Source: Symbiodinium microadriaticum (Eukaryota > Sar > Dinophyceae > Suessiales > Symbiodiniaceae). From it: 64,000 nt of DNA. A program made the position numbers and the translations under genes. Each line of letters begins with the position of its first letter. Position 1 is the first letter of the stretch. Location of the stretch: the NCBI GenBank assembly GCA_001939145.1, contig LSRX01000834.1:229803-293802 (forward strand), written 5' to 3'. The notes under the pieces are model-generated. The model saw nothing but the letters and a program-made list of their open reading frames with translations, did not search any database and was not told the DNA's origin. Shown here piece after piece: positions 11,282 through 22,440 of this stretch.

Positions 11282-11385
11282 CTTTACATATACATAAACA
11301 TAAACATATACCTATACCTATGCATATACATATACATATACATATGCATATGCATATACACATAGACATACACATACACATACAC

Positions 11386-11416
<31 letters not shown>

Positions 11417-11417
11417 A

Positions 11418-11490
<73 letters not shown>

Positions 11491-11495
11491 TATAC
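11235..11495. repeat. (CATATA)n hexanucleotide satellite after an N
   Basis: About 260 bp of ACATAT hexamers with CACATA and CATAAA variants. The poly-(Ile-Cys), (Tyr-Met) and (His-Ile) frames are artefacts of it. Confidence 0.95.
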
Positions 11496-11512
11496 ACACG
11501 TGGCTTCGCCAG

Positions 11513-11578
11513 GAGCGTTCAAAGCACGTCAGAGCGCTCGAGGCGGAGAGCGCCGACTTGGATCACGAGATCCGGAAG
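11513..11578 (+). CDS. coiled-coil exon
   Basis: The acceptor TGGCTTCGCCAG precedes exactly 22 codons (phase 0 at both ends), ending at AAG|GTTGGATG. The peptide contains [18 protein letters not shown], a heptad-compatible, strongly helical coiled-coil segment. Codons are G/C-ending while the flanks are a satellite and a telomere-like tract. It joins in phase to the exon at 12337, which continues the same character. A TTTAGGG tract begins about 20 bases after the donor. The family is unknown; coiled-coil composition alone does not assign function. Confidence 0.6.
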
Positions 11579-11772
11579 GTTGGATGAAGCAGCAGGGTTT
11601 AGGGTTTTGGGTTTAGGGAGCTGGGTGCTTCTCATGGAGGTTGGTGGTGCTTTATAGGGTCTATACGACTGAACCCATGGGGTTTGCAGACGGACTATAG
11701 AAGTACTGTACTATAGCCCTAAACCCTTAAACCCTAAACCCTCAACATAGCCTATAGCTATAGACCAAAGAG

Positions 11773-11814
11773 GCGCTGCAAGGGAACATGAGCACCTCTT
11801 TCTAGACAACTAAG
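11773..11814 (+). CDS. possible exon between the coiled-coil exons
   Basis: A CCCTAAA tract (11715-11745) precedes ACCAAAGAG, and a GTTTAGGG tract follows at 11813. One frame reads GAAREHEHLFLDN before a stop; the phase-0 frame from 11773 reads ALQGNMSTSF. The correct frame and 3' end are undecided. Its position between two phase-0 coiled-coil exons and the C-rich/G-rich bracket are the main support. Confidence 0.3.
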
Positions 11815-12132
11815 GTTTAGGGTTTACGGATTAGATTGGCATTGGTTTGCTGCTTCGAATCTTCGCATCCGAGCCCTTATAAGTTGCAGGTCTCAAGCTA
11901 TCAGTCAAGATCCTGCGCACTATGGTTTGCAGGGCCCGAAAGCCTTGCATATGAGTTTGTAGAACAATGGCCAAAATGATTCGGATTGGCGCCAAGCTGC
12001 CAGCAAAGTTCAGCAGCCAAGCAGTAAGTCCTCAGAAAGGGGTTTTGTCCGACACGCCACCTTCGCCAAGAAAGTCCCCTCCAGGAAACTTCACAAGAGC
12101 CCAATACCCCAAGCTCCAAGCCCTGCGTTTTT

Positions 12133-12277
12133 CGCCCCCGGTCCCCAGGCCCCGGGGGCTCGAAACCTTGAGCTTTAACCCCTGGTCTCCATTGTAGTTC
12201 CTTCTTTGAGGTTGAATCTAGCCAGCTTTATATTTAGGATCCTGTAAGGGAGCCCCAAGAACGAACTACAATGGAGA
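12133..12277. mobile_element. TIR element, family A, with 116-bp duplicate copy 2
   Basis: The complete element runs from about 12184 (TCTCCATTGTAGTTCCTT) to 12277 (GAACTACAATGGAGA). Bases 12133-12248 repeat 11119-11234 exactly. The internal TTATATTTAGGATCCTGTAAG resembles family C. Confidence 0.85.
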
Positions 12278-12336
12278 GTATAGCTACAACCCTTAGCCGC
12301 AAATCCCCAGAACGCTCAACCCTAATTACGCCCTAG

Positions 12337-12372
12337 GCCCTGAAGAACAGACTACAGTCTCGAGCCGAGCAG
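12337..12372 (+). CDS. coiled-coil micro-exon
   Basis: The acceptor CGCCCTAG is followed by 12 codons, ALKNRLQSRAEQ, and the donor GTGCAAGAG. Both ends are phase 0 and the exon starts with G. It joins in phase to 11513-11578 and extends the same heptad-like pattern. The frame stays open past the donor (QEELALPDSTPPVAQ), so the exon could be longer and the boundary is uncertain. No family is assigned. Confidence 0.5.
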
Positions 12373-12439
12373 GTGCAAGAGGAGTTAGCTCTCCCCGACT
12401 CTACACCGCCGGTGGCTCAGACCAGCTTCGTGCAGCGCG

Positions 12440-14398
12440 GAGCAGGAATAACGACGTTACGTCAGCTATGTGATACAACAATCAGAACCGCACCAGTGTT
12501 CTTTCTGTGGTTGACATCGTACATCGAACAGATCCTTATCTACAGTTACATACACACATACTTACATGTATATTAATTCTAAGACGCATATGTCATGTAC
12601 ATGTATATGTATGTATGTGTATATGCACATGGGCTGGAAACACCTGCATCGCGATCACCGTCAGCGGTAGCACGGTAAGAAGAGCGAGGATGTTGAATAG
12701 GAATGAGGTGACTACAGTTCCATCCTCGCCTTCACTTCACAGTCACATTTACATGCGCAGTTTGCTTCATATTATGTTGAATTTGTTTCCAGTGCAACTT
12801 TTTATTAGTTGTGGGTCCCCATGTGAAGCCCTTAAACCCTAAACCCTGAACCCTCAGCAAGCCAGCTCTCAGAAAATCCTGACCTTTATAAGCCTTAGCG
12901 AAGATCTGCACTCCGGTCTTCCCTGCTCCCTTCACTTCATGCCTATCCCAAAGATAACAGTTTGATGTAGTTTCTCTGTTGGAGTACCTTATGGCCTTAA
13001 AGATAAGCCGAAACGGATACTACAGGCTCTAGTTAAACTGCTTAACCTCCTGTGTCTATGGTGCAACAAATATGGGCATCACCAACAGCACAAGTGTCAA
13101 CAGGCCACTTGAAACCGGGGAGCGGGAATGATAAGAACAACAGCGACATGTCGGAAGTGACAGTGAAGTAGGAGTTGTTGTTTTGGAGTTTTTGGAGACA
13201 GCTCAGCCGCTCAGCCTATGTAGCCTTGATTAATAAGCCCCCCTATCGGAGTGAGAGTGCATGAAACATGATTCTTGACCCCTATGCGAAGGCACTGAAA
13301 GAAGGTGCGATTTTGGGCAGGGTTTGCAATATGCCTGCGACGGGCAGGGTGGGAACCCTATGCATTGTAACGCCAAACTCAAAGCCATTGGTAGCATTCT
13401 GTAGAAATCGAGCAGGGGCAGGCAGGCTTCACTCAGTGACCGAAAGACGACATGAACATGAAAGCGTGATTTGCAAGAGTCCCCCTCCCATGCCCTCGCG
13501 CTGCACCCCGCTCGGAAGGGGGAACACATGTGGACAGATTGCAAAAAATGCCTATATCCCGTTGCCTCTCCCCTCCCGATCGCCGCCCCCATCTACCCGA
13601 GGCGGGCGGGCTGAGCGGCAATATCTTAAATTGTCAGCCCTAACCTCCGAACTATTCTAAATTCAAACACGTAAACCTCTGAACCCTAAAATACAAGACC
13701 CCAGCCTGTAAGCCTTTGAAGAATGCACAGCCCTAGCTGGAGTTCGTAGGCGCTTTAAGGTTGTAGCGGTGGAGATTTCGGCCCTGGCCTCAGGGTTCAG
13801 TGTAGGGATTCTAACCATTCATTCTAGGGCCCTACATTCGTGTTACCAGATTTGAACTTTAACTTTTGGTGTTTTGGATTTGCGTGGCGGTGGCGAAGTT
13901 ACAAGCAAAAAGAAATCTTTTGAGATGTGCATGAAGGTCCACCGGGGTCTAGTAAATCCAGGCAGCACCAGGCAGCGTGTCTTAAAAGGTTCCTGAAATC
14001 AACATCGTCTTACAGCCAAAACCTACCCGTAGTCTCCATTGTACTGTCTTTCCAATCATATACGCAGGGTCCTATAAGGTAACCCCAGAAAGGAACTAGA
14101 ATGCAGGCGATAGGCAGTCCAAACCTTGAGTCTGGAAAAAGCATCGAACCCGCAGCCAGGCAAACCGCAGTAGGAATCCTCAAGCCTGTTTCCCCAGACC
14201 CCCGGACCCCAAACAACCCAAAGCGGCTTAGCTGAGGGTTGCGACGCCCCTTTTGCCGAAATCCCCCATTTCTATGTTGTGGTGTGATGTACAGGGCGCT
14301 GGATGACACCTTGGAGACGGATGTCTCCTTCCAGGCACCAAGGGTATCGACTCAAAGAGCTGTGGCTACCCGGGCCTGAAACCCTAAACCTGAGTATC
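12440..14398. other. no recognisable gene; one TIR fragment
   Basis: A decayed family A element lies at about 14031-14105 (GTCTCCATTGTACTG to GGAACTAGAATGCAG). The 13268-13660 frame is proline/arginine-rich without recognised domains. Confidence 0.45.
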
Positions 14399-14510
14399 AC
14401 CCTAAGGGTCCATGTACTCATATAGTATATACATTGGCCCCAAAGTACCTATATGGGGACTACTTTAAGGCCAAAGTATGTATTATTTGGGTACATGGAC
14501 CCTCAGGGTC
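14399..14510. mobile_element. TIR element, family D
   Basis: CCTAAGGGTCCATGTACTCA at the left pairs with GGGTACATGGACCCTCAGGG at the right. The core ATTGGCCCCAAAGTACC is shared with copies near 59213, 62744 and 63891. Confidence 0.9.
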
Positions 14511-14769
14511 AAGCTCGTAAACCCTAAACCCTTGACGATTAAGCCTTCAAGCATTACACCCTAAAACCTTAAGCCCTACATCGGCTTCCAAATTTTCGCG
14601 GATCGTTTTGGAGGCTTCGAGTGGGCTGTGGAGCATCCATGGCGGATTTCTGCAGAATCTCGTTCTGTAGGTTGACGGTTCAGCATTTCGATTTCTGGGT
14701 TCCTGAGTTCCTGGGTATCATTCCTATACCTAGCATGTCTACTCTTTTTCCGACTTTGATGTCTGTGCA

Positions 14770-15240
14770 TATGGTGGTGACGACGGTGATGATCAGTGGA
14801 TGATGATGGTCAGAATGATGAAGAAGAAATGCATATTGTGACGATGATGACGATGGCGGTGATGATGGTTATGCTGGTGATGATGATACTGGTGGAGGCG
14901 AATGTGGGACCATGAGACTATGTCTATGGTGGGCGTGTACAGGATATTGATAGCAATAGCCTGTCAGTTAGGAACTTGTAGTCGTGCTAGTGGTGTCAAC
15001 CGGAGTCTCATATTGTTGTTTGTCGTTATCGCTAGCAGACAGGATGACGCAGGCGACGGGGATCGACGTGGGGAAGAGGGTGCAGGTGGTGCTACTGTTG
15101 CGGATGTGAAGAGATGTGATGGTGAAGGCCAGGTTTATGTCAGTGATGGTAGTGTTGACGATGAAGATGCAGATGATGTCGCTGGTGATCATGATCAGGA
15201 AGGATGATGGTGATGTTGCTGTTGATAGCCACCATCTTTA
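14770..15240. repeat. degenerate (GAT)n-rich region
   Basis: GATGATGGT-type trinucleotides recur. A 101-codon Asp/Gly-rich frame at 14902-15207 mostly reflects this. Confidence 0.6.
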
Positions 15241-15375
15241 AACCTTGAAGCGCCGGTGAAAATTCAATGGGCAGGTGAAAATAATGAAATGGGCATGGAA
15301 AATGACTCCTTTACTTTGTAGTGATAGCACCAGTACCGCAGAGGAAGCTATCAAGATATAATAGCGATCAGTCGT

Positions 15376-15443
15376 AGTAGTACTAGTGTAGTAGTGGTGG
15401 TAGTGGTAGTGGTAGTGGTAGTGGCAGTGGCAGTAGCAGTAGC

Positions 15444-15504
<61 letters not shown>

Positions 15505-15846
15505 TTAGCAGTAGCAGTAGCAGTAGTAGTAGTAGTAGTAGTAGTAGTAGGAGTAGCAGTAGCAGTAGCAGTAGCAGTAGCAGTAGCAGTAGCAGTAGCA
15601 GTAGCAGTAGCAGTAGCAGTAGCAGTAGCAGTAGCAGTAGNNNNNNNNNNNNNNNNNNNNNNNNNNNNNNNNNNNNNNNNNNNNNNNNNNNNNNNNNNNN
15701 NNNNNNNNNNNNNNNNNNNNNNNNNNNNNNNNNNNNNNNNNNNNNNNNTCCGGTGGTGGTGGTGGTGGTGGTGGTGGTGGTGGTGGTGGTGGTGGTATTT
15801 GTCGTCGTCGTCGTGGCAATACCATGCTAGTAGTAGCAGCACAACG
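15376..15846. repeat. (GTA)n/(GTAGCA)n/(GGT)n satellite with 108-base assembly gap
   Basis: GTA triplets pass into AGTAGC hexamers, then N at 15641-15748, then GGT triplets. The gap hides the junction and probably more repeat. Confidence 0.95.
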
Positions 15847-15849
15847 GCT

Positions 15850-17050
15850 AGTGACTAGTGTTGTTCATGTTTTCAGTGGTACCCCGAAAATATTTATCAT
15901 GGCGCCCCCACCTCCGGAGTTCTTCGGAATCTTCGGGTGTGCTCTCTGTGTCGTTGTCTGTGTCTGTGTCTGCATCTTTGTCGGTGTCCGTGTCTCTGTG
16001 TTTACGTTTGTAAGTGTGCACAGAGCGCGTGCATGCAGGTGACTGATTGATTGTGTGTGTGTGTGTGTTACACCGCTTAACAGCCTCATGAGTCCCCACC
16101 CCACGCTCCGTACAAGTGTTGTAGATGAGCTTGGATTTAGGGCCATTTAGGGTGTAGGGTTTCTGGCTTTTGAAAGGACTATGTGTCTTTTGCAGACAGT
16201 GACGCCAGGCCGAAGTGTGCGGACTTCAGCTGAAGGCAACTCAGACTCAGACGTTGGTGTCTACTGGGTGTTGCATACGTTCAGAAACCGGTGACTATGG
16301 GGCACGGTGCATTTGTATGCAGTGGTGCTATGTTGTCTGGGGTTTGCAGTCCTATTTAGGAATTCTTGGGGCAACGGGTGCAACTAACTGTTTGTGGTAC
16401 CTCAAAGCCTAATGGACCCGAATCCTGCAACCGTCAAGGTTTAGGGTTTGGCACTTTGTTGTCATCGTACGCCCTACATCACCAACAGCCTCAAAGCCAG
16501 AAGATTTCAATCCCGCCAAACTCCACAAGCCAAAAAGCCCATATCACCCACACGCCGCAAGCCCTGGGCCCAAGACGACCTGCGAACCTTGAGCCCGAAA
16601 AGACTTCAGCCTTACACCCCCCCGGAACCCTAACGGCTCCATAGCCCTAAACCCCTGAACAGACGGTTCAGGCCTTTCAACGCCGCTTTCGCATGCGTCG
16701 GAGCATTCGATGTTGAGGACCGGGGAGGGGTCCTTGTGTGCAGAGGTCCTTATGTTCAGGATTCTACTAGGACCGTAGCTAGGGATCCTTACGTTGAGGA
16801 TCCTACTCCTTCGGGACTAGACTAGGGTTCAGCGAGACCTAATCTAGGGGCCACGTCACGTACTGATTAGTAATATATCCCCATATTGTCACGATTCCCT
16901 CTGTAGATACTACTGTCTGTACTGCACCCACAAGTCTGTTCGAATTAAGCCATGTTTAAAATCTTGCATCCACATCTCTGGCTTTGAGTGGGCATTCTTG
17001 GCTTATTTTGTTCTCATCATTATGGGGTCATGGGGCCTTCAGGGTTTATT
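15850..17050. other. no firmly supported gene
   Basis: A (GT)n tract lies at about 16047-16068. Pro/Ser-rich frames at 16366-16644 are open in two registers but lack recognisable domains. Confidence 0.4.
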
Positions 17051-17083
17051 GCTCGAGATTCGGAGGCCCGTCACATGATGCCC
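17051..17083 (+). pseudogene. partial duplicate of the 17171 exon start
   Basis: GGAGGCCCGTCACATGATG matches the start of the exon at 17171 (GAGGCCTATCACATGATG) about 113 bases downstream, including the preceding GCTC. The copy then runs into TAG and a CCCTAAA tract, so it is dead. Confidence 0.55.
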
Positions 17084-17170
17084 TAGACCCGAAACCCTAT
17101 AAACCCTTAAACCCTAAGTCCTAAGCCGCAATCCCCTAAAACCATAAACCCCAAACTCTTCAGTGCTCAG

Positions 17171-17242
17171 GACCCCGAGGCCTATCACATGATGCTCGAA
17201 GAACTGCTTCGGCAAGAGATCTTCACCGCGGTCTTGGGCTAG
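17171..17242 (+). CDS. terminal exon, short helical C-terminus
   Basis: The acceptor AGTGCTCAG precedes 23 codons and a TAG stop (17240-17242). The peptide includes DPEAYHMMLEELLRQEIFT, an amphipathic helix, with mostly C/G third positions. It starts with G in phase 0, compatible with the upstream phase-0 coiled-coil exons, but the path between them is not resolved. A CCCTAAA-rich stretch lies just upstream (17095-17160). A degenerate duplicate of its 5' part sits at 17051. The family is unknown. Confidence 0.55.
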   Translation, partial: DPEAYHMMLEELLRQEIFTAVLG

Positions 17243-17261
17243 CCTGGGCTCGGCTTTGGAA

Positions 17262-17266
17262 TCAGT

Positions 17267-17303
<37 letters not shown>

Positions 17304-17341
17304 GAGGAGGAGGAGTAGTAGTAGTAGTAGCAGTAGTAGGA

Positions 17342-17398
<57 letters not shown>

Positions 17399-17427
17399 NA
17401 GTAGTAGTAGTAGTAGCAGTAGTAGGA

Positions 17428-17501
<74 letters not shown>

Positions 17502-17502
17502 A
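17262..17502. repeat. (GCA)n/(GTA)n trinucleotide satellite with one N
   Basis: GCA, GGA and GTA triplets with an N at 17399. The poly-Tyr, poly-Leu and poly-Thr frames are repeat translations. Confidence 0.95.
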
Positions 17503-20159
17503 TGTTTTTTAAAAAACAGACGTCCTGACATGTTTGCACTGCGAGTTTTCGCCGTGTTCGAAAGCAGATGATGCAATCTTATCTGATAAACCAACATCTT
17601 AATCGCCTGGTTCACAGAAGTTATGGCCTGGCTTCTTGGCATCAGTTTCACCCAGAAGTGACTATCTCAGGTGTTGCAGAAAAGCTGTGAAGGGTACAGG
17701 GAGGATGGGATTGCTCGAGGTTTCGAACCTTCGCCACAGAACAACGTTTAAGATCGTCTTTAAAAATCAAAACATTTGCCACAAGAGTACTTATTAATAT
17801 TTAGGTCGATAGGTACCTTAATGCAGCCCGCTGGCGTCTTCTAAGCTCCTCGACAGAAACCTACGTTGTTTTGGGATTCTTGTCCTTGCCGGTTGTTGTC
17901 ACAGCCTGCTTTCGCATAGGGTTTTATTGTAAGCCTGCAAGCCCTGAGCCGGAGTTTCGAGGGACCTGAAGCACTAAGTCCTGAATCCGTACTCTAAGAC
18001 TCAGACTCTTAAGGCCTAGATTCAAATGAACCCTGAGCCCTAGGTAGTGGTAGGTTGACTTTGGCTTGTGGTATGCTGTGTTCAGACTCTAGGCCTGGAT
18101 CTCGACGAGATACTGTAGTCATGATGCAGCACGACAGCCGAACGCATTGTTGAACGTTTGCACGTTTCTATTCTCCATGGTGTGCCAAAGGGACTGTAAC
18201 ATACTTTGCACCTCACAAACTAGGTCGGGCAAGCTTCAGGGTCCGGAATGCCTTGCACCTCACAACCTAGGTCAGGTAAGCTTCAGGGTTCAGAGCTTGG
18301 GACCTGTCGGCCAGGAACTTAAGACAGCTTCGAATACCGACCAACACTATCTCGGTTTAGGATCCTTGGACTCAGGCTTTAAAAAACAAACAGCAAGCTA
18401 GACGAGGCCATGAATTTGAAACAATAAAATTACCAACCCTGCCAGACATACTGCCCGACATGTTGGGAAAAGGAGGACACTGTACGACTTCTCTTTGTTC
18501 CAGCTCTAGGGCCTCAACAGTTGACATTTGTTAACACATGGCTGTTCTGCTCCTACCCACCCACTCAACCTCACCTCGTGTTAACAGCTGCTGCGACTTG
18601 CTGTGCTGGCGTTGATCATCGTGTAAAACACGGCACGTTAAGGGTTGCGCAGCATCACAAACAGTGATAGCATTATATCGGCTTATATACAGCCATGTCA
18701 GGCTCGAGATACTCACGCAAGGAACAGAAGCTTTCGGCAACAGCGACACTGGCGTGTAGGTCCGATGCCCCAGACACGGGCACACACACACACACACACA
18801 GACAGAGACCCCCACACTGGACAGGTGGTGTTTGCGACTGATGGGTTACAACATTAGCAGAAATTAAAGGGTGCAGTGGGTCAAGACTGCTCAAGTAAAC
18901 TCTAAACACTAAACTCAGACAAACAACTTTACACAGCTAGTCGTATTGTTGAAACTGAGCGCTTCCCTCACGCTTCAAAGCTCTCCCTGGATCTGCAACG
19001 AAAGTTTTCTGAGAACTCACTCGGTGCCCAAATATGGTCCTTAAACTCAAAAAAGGGTGCCTGGTGTATTCCCAGAAAACCCTAGGCAAACCTTGAACGC
19101 AATTGAGCAGGTGACCAGGGGACAGCAGTAGCAACAATCGAAACCAGTAAAACAGCAAACACAACATAGAATGGAAAGTCATAGAAAACCATCGGAACAA
19201 CGAGGAAACATTGGAGAAACTACGAGAAGCATCGGCACCCTAGGAAAAAGCATTTCAGGATCTAGGGAAGTACACGTACTAAAGCCTAGGGCATGGGACA
19301 GCTTAAGAACAACAGTAGAAACTCCAGAAGACACCAGACAATCCACTGATCTTCATGCGCTATCCCAATTCCACGGTTGCTCTACAGTCTCCTACAGGTG
19401 TCTACCATGTTCCCCCTGCTGTTTCTCCTTTTGGTTTCCAAATTTGCAAACTTCTCCGCGGTTTCGTCTACGTATATCCCACTTATCTTCCTTGTTCCAC
19501 TCTTTTTCCTGTGATTCCTGTGTTTCTCCAACACTTCGCTATGCTAGTTACTGCTCATTTCCTGTCTTGTGTTTTTGACTGTGGTTTCACCTACTTTTAT
19601 CTCTTAAGCCAGGGGCTAGAGCTCCTGACCATCTGCTCATCCACTTCAAATTGTCAAAACTTGGGAGAGAGCTTACGATTAAGAAGAAAGGATGGAGCTC
19701 GTCCAAGCTTCAAACCTTGACTAGAGAAGTCTGGTCCTGCCCGCGGCCTTCAGAAGCAAACGAGAAACCCTCTACCAGATCCTCTGAAACAAGAAGAGAG
19801 CTCACTCCAAGATAGTCTTGGTAAGAGAAGAGAGTTTCTTTCTAGAGAGCTCCTTTACCTTTTGGGAAGTCTTCATCTAAATGGTGAGAAGACGGAAGAG
19901 AGCTGGCTCCTAGTAAACATGGACAGAGCTCCCCCAGTCTTCAAAAACAACGTATAAGTTTCTACCTCATCCTCGACAAGAAAAGGGTTTCTTCCCATGT
20001 AATCAGAAAGAAGAGGACCCCATCTCCAAAAAGACAGACAGGCCCCTCCAACTTCATGAGAAAGAAGAGAGCTCCGTTTCACGAGATTCTTTAATGTCTC
20101 CTTGATAAGCCGTTCAAGCCATTGGGCTATCTATTGAGTTGCTTCGCAATCCACGGGAG
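17503..20159. other. no recognisable gene; local duplications
   Basis: A 47-bp imperfect tandem repeat (TTGCACCTCACAAACTAGG) spans 18203-18292 and an (AC)n tract lies at 18780-18800. From 19680 to 20080 a loose repeat with AAGAAGAGAGCTC recurs at irregular spacing. Frames such as 19171-19578 show no known domains. Confidence 0.45.
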
Positions 20160-20327
20160 CTAAGTGTTACAATGATGGGTTCGAGGACCGTGCTTCTGAA
20201 TGAAATCCAAGCCCTTATCGTCGATGTCATCGTCGGAGAGGGATTGAAAGAACGTGCGTTTTGAATCCGACGACGATGCATTGCCTGATACCTGCAATGA
20301 ATAGTAGACGACCTGGTAGCCACCCAT
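20160..20327 (-). CDS. small ORF, 55 residues, acidic
   Basis: The minus strand has ATG at 20327 and TAG at 20162-20160. The product begins MGGYQVVYYSLQ, contains a Ser-rich patch, then SLSDDDIDDKGLDFIQKHGP, and ends HHCNT. An internal TTCATTGCAG could instead be an acceptor, making the distal part a terminal exon. It lies beside and antisense to the copia relic. The protein-like acidic patch and balanced codons argue for coding, but no homologue is recognised. Confidence 0.35.
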   Translation of the reverse strand: MGGYQVVYYSLQVSGNASSSDSKRTFFQSLSDDDIDDKGLDFIQKHGPRTHHCNT

Positions 20328-20529
20328 CTTTTAGAACATGTGGTCTAGGGAGTGTAGGGCCGGTCGCAAGTTCTTGGCATTCCCACCCTCAGTTTACATA
20401 ATGTGGAGTACCATAACAAAGCTGTTGCATGAAAGCTGCCTCCACCTGCTCTTCTATTATGAGATGTCTCACCAAGACAAACTTCTCCGGCTCACGCGTG
20501 TGGTCGGACCACCGAGATGCCAAGCTTAG

Positions 20530-22197
20530 AAAGGCCGAGTTCCGAGGTTGTCACTTAGAGCAGGCCAGGTCAGATTCGTCCGTCTGGTTCTCAGTGACAA
20601 CGCAACTGCGGAAGGGCTGCATCAGTGGCTGCTTGATGTTGCAGGTTGGGAAACGGATGGGCTGAGTGAGGCAAAGCCTGGTCACCCAGTCAGGTTTCTG
20701 GGTATGCAGCTGCAGGGGTACGAGGACGGACACTTCAGCTTGGATCAGGAAGCTTATGTGGATGAGCTTGTGAGAGCCTACCAGCTTGGAGAAGCCAACC
20801 GAGCGAAGATTGTGTGTCCTAAGGAGATCTTGATGCACGAAGTAACCCAGGTTCAGCCTTTTGATGAAAGCACTGTCAAAGCAGCTCAGAAGGTGGCCGG
20901 GGAGTGCTTATGGCTTTCGCAGCGAACGCGATTTGACATCGCGTTTGCAACCACGGTGTTGTGTTCCAAGGTATCAAAGGATCCGCACAGTGCTATCGCA
21001 ATTGGGCACCGCATTCTGTGCTATCTTCACAACACAAAGGACCTCAAGCTGCACTTGAAGCTTGTTGAAGGTGTGGCACCCCTTCGGGTCTACACCGACG
21101 CATCGTTTGCGCCGCTCGGACAGCATTCCTACGGTGGACATGTGATTGAAGTCAAGGGCGTTCCAGTTCTCTGGAAGGCGTCGAGGCAGCAGCTTATAGC
21201 TTTGAGCTCTTCAGAGGCAGAGCTCATACAAGCCGTAGAGGGGTGCATGTACGCAGAGTCGCTCATGACAATATTGTCTGACCTGGGGCTACAGTGCACG
21301 TCTGCTGAGCTATGCCTCGATAACACGGCCGCCATCGCCTTTGTGAATGGGGCTGGCAGTCAGAGAACGCGACACCTTAAGGTACGAGGGTATAAAGTGA
21401 GGCAACTCATCCAGTCAGGGTGGACGGTTACCCACTGCCCGGGGGAGGTTCAGAAAGCTGACCTCCTCACAAAAATCCTGCCGTCAGCAAGGTTGCAGTT
21501 CTTGTGTGGATTGATGCAGTTGACTGGGGAAGGCTTGCCTGATGTCGAAGCGCCTGCAGTACGATCCGTTGGTGCTGTTACCCCCTCTCTAGCTACGGTG
21601 TTGGCATGGCTTCAAGTCTGCGGGTGTTGTGGAGAGTCCACTGAGGCTTCGTCCGAAGATGGTGGAGTATCCATTGAGTGGCCATGGGAGTTAGCGATGC
21701 TGACTATCCTGATTGTGTTGTCAACATTGTTCTTGTGGGAGGCAGCGGGCGCCCCTTGCTGGCGTCGCAATGACAGCGAGCCGCAGGTTCGAGCAGTGAC
21801 TGCGCACAAGGAGCGCAGGACAAAGAAGCTGCAGGGTCGTGTCGCTGCAGCCATTGATGCTGCTATGAGCGAGAGTCCTACAGGGGACGAACTTCGTCCA
21901 CAGGCGCGCAAGAGCAGGAACAAATGCCCTGATCAGAGCGCATCCAGGCACGAGAGCGTCTCGAGCCCTTCACCTACCGTTGTCTACGGAGGGATAAACA
22001 TGCACATCCCTCTCCCGCCAACCTCTCCCGAGGTAAGCCATTCTGTACCCAACCTCGCGGGTTCACCAACGCCACCGTGTCTCGCTGAGAACTCAGGAGC
22101 CGCAGCAGCATCGTCGTCAACGATCGCTAGGGGTTCTGAGGTACCACCGGGGCCTGTTGAACGTCAAGGGGTGAACTGGTTCGGTCTGGGAGCCTAG
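20530..22197 (+). pseudogene. 5'-truncated Ty1/copia retrotransposon Pol (RT end plus RNase H)
   Basis: This encodes the end of a copia-type polyprotein. Numbering from the TTG at 20548, the C-terminal part of reverse transcriptase is seen (FLGMQLQ near residue 50, YVDELVRAYQL near 70-80, FDIAFATTVLCS near 129-140). RNase H follows, with acidic residues in YTDAS (D184), SSEAE (about 223-225), LCLDNTAA (D258) and KADLLTK (D305). A hydrophobic stretch at about 381-402 could be membrane-spanning. The first frame stop upstream is at 20527-20529; gag, protease, integrase and the RT catalytic core are missing. In copia elements Pol copies the RNA into DNA. The style of the RNase H and tail matches dinoflagellate copias. 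It is defective by truncation. Confidence 0.9.
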
Positions 22198-22375
22198 GAC
22201 AGGGAGTAGCAACAAGGCCGTGAAGTCCGTACAGACTGATCCTGTTATTGTTCTTGATCCTGGGGAGTACGTCTATGTTTCCGGTGGTGGGGACTGTGTG
22301 CACAAGGATCAGGATTGTCATGGACTTCGCAGGGCTTTCAACATCAAGCCGAAAGCAGTTTGCCGTACTGTTTGA
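22193..22375 (+). pseudogene. copia Pol C-terminal Cys/His tail in a shifted frame
   Basis: Directly after the main frame stops at 22197, frame +2 is open and reads VIVLDPGEYVYVSGGGDCVH followed by KDQDCHGLRRAFNIKPK, ending at TGA (22373-22375). The pattern of Cys, His, a second Cys-His and Gly-Leu-Arg resembles the C-terminal tail of dinoflagellate copia polyproteins, from general familiarity and not from a search. The frame change implies an indel. A third frame (FESLKESEMINFVD) continues toward the polypurine tract, implying another break. Confidence 0.6.
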
Positions 22376-22424
22376 ATCACTCAAGGAGAGTGAGATGATC
22401 AACTTTGTGGATCTCACCTTGCGG

Positions 22425-22440
22425 TGGATCCAAGGAGGAG
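22425..22440 (+). promoter_or_regulatory. polypurine tract of the copia element
   Basis: GGATCCAAGGAGGAG lies immediately before TGTGAAAATCCC, the expected junction between the plus-strand primer and a 3' LTR that starts with TG. Confidence 0.65.

Noticed and set aside
11220-11616. Frames of alternating Ile-Cys, Tyr-Met and His-Ile
   Set aside because: Translation of the CATATA hexamer satellite.
14621-14803. A second MGCGAS-like start
   Set aside because: The first codon is GTG, not ATG, and the sequence is not a copy of 23593; the match is short.
15351-15858. Frames of 106-163 residues with X runs
   Set aside because: Trinucleotide satellite around an assembly gap.
17114-17651. Poly-Tyr, poly-Leu and poly-Thr frames
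   Set aside because: GTA/GCA satellite; only the short 17171-17242 exon on the other strand is protein-like.
20338-20665. Additional reverse transcriptase upstream of the copia frame
   Set aside because: The short frames there lack the catalytic aspartate motif and do not align with copia order.
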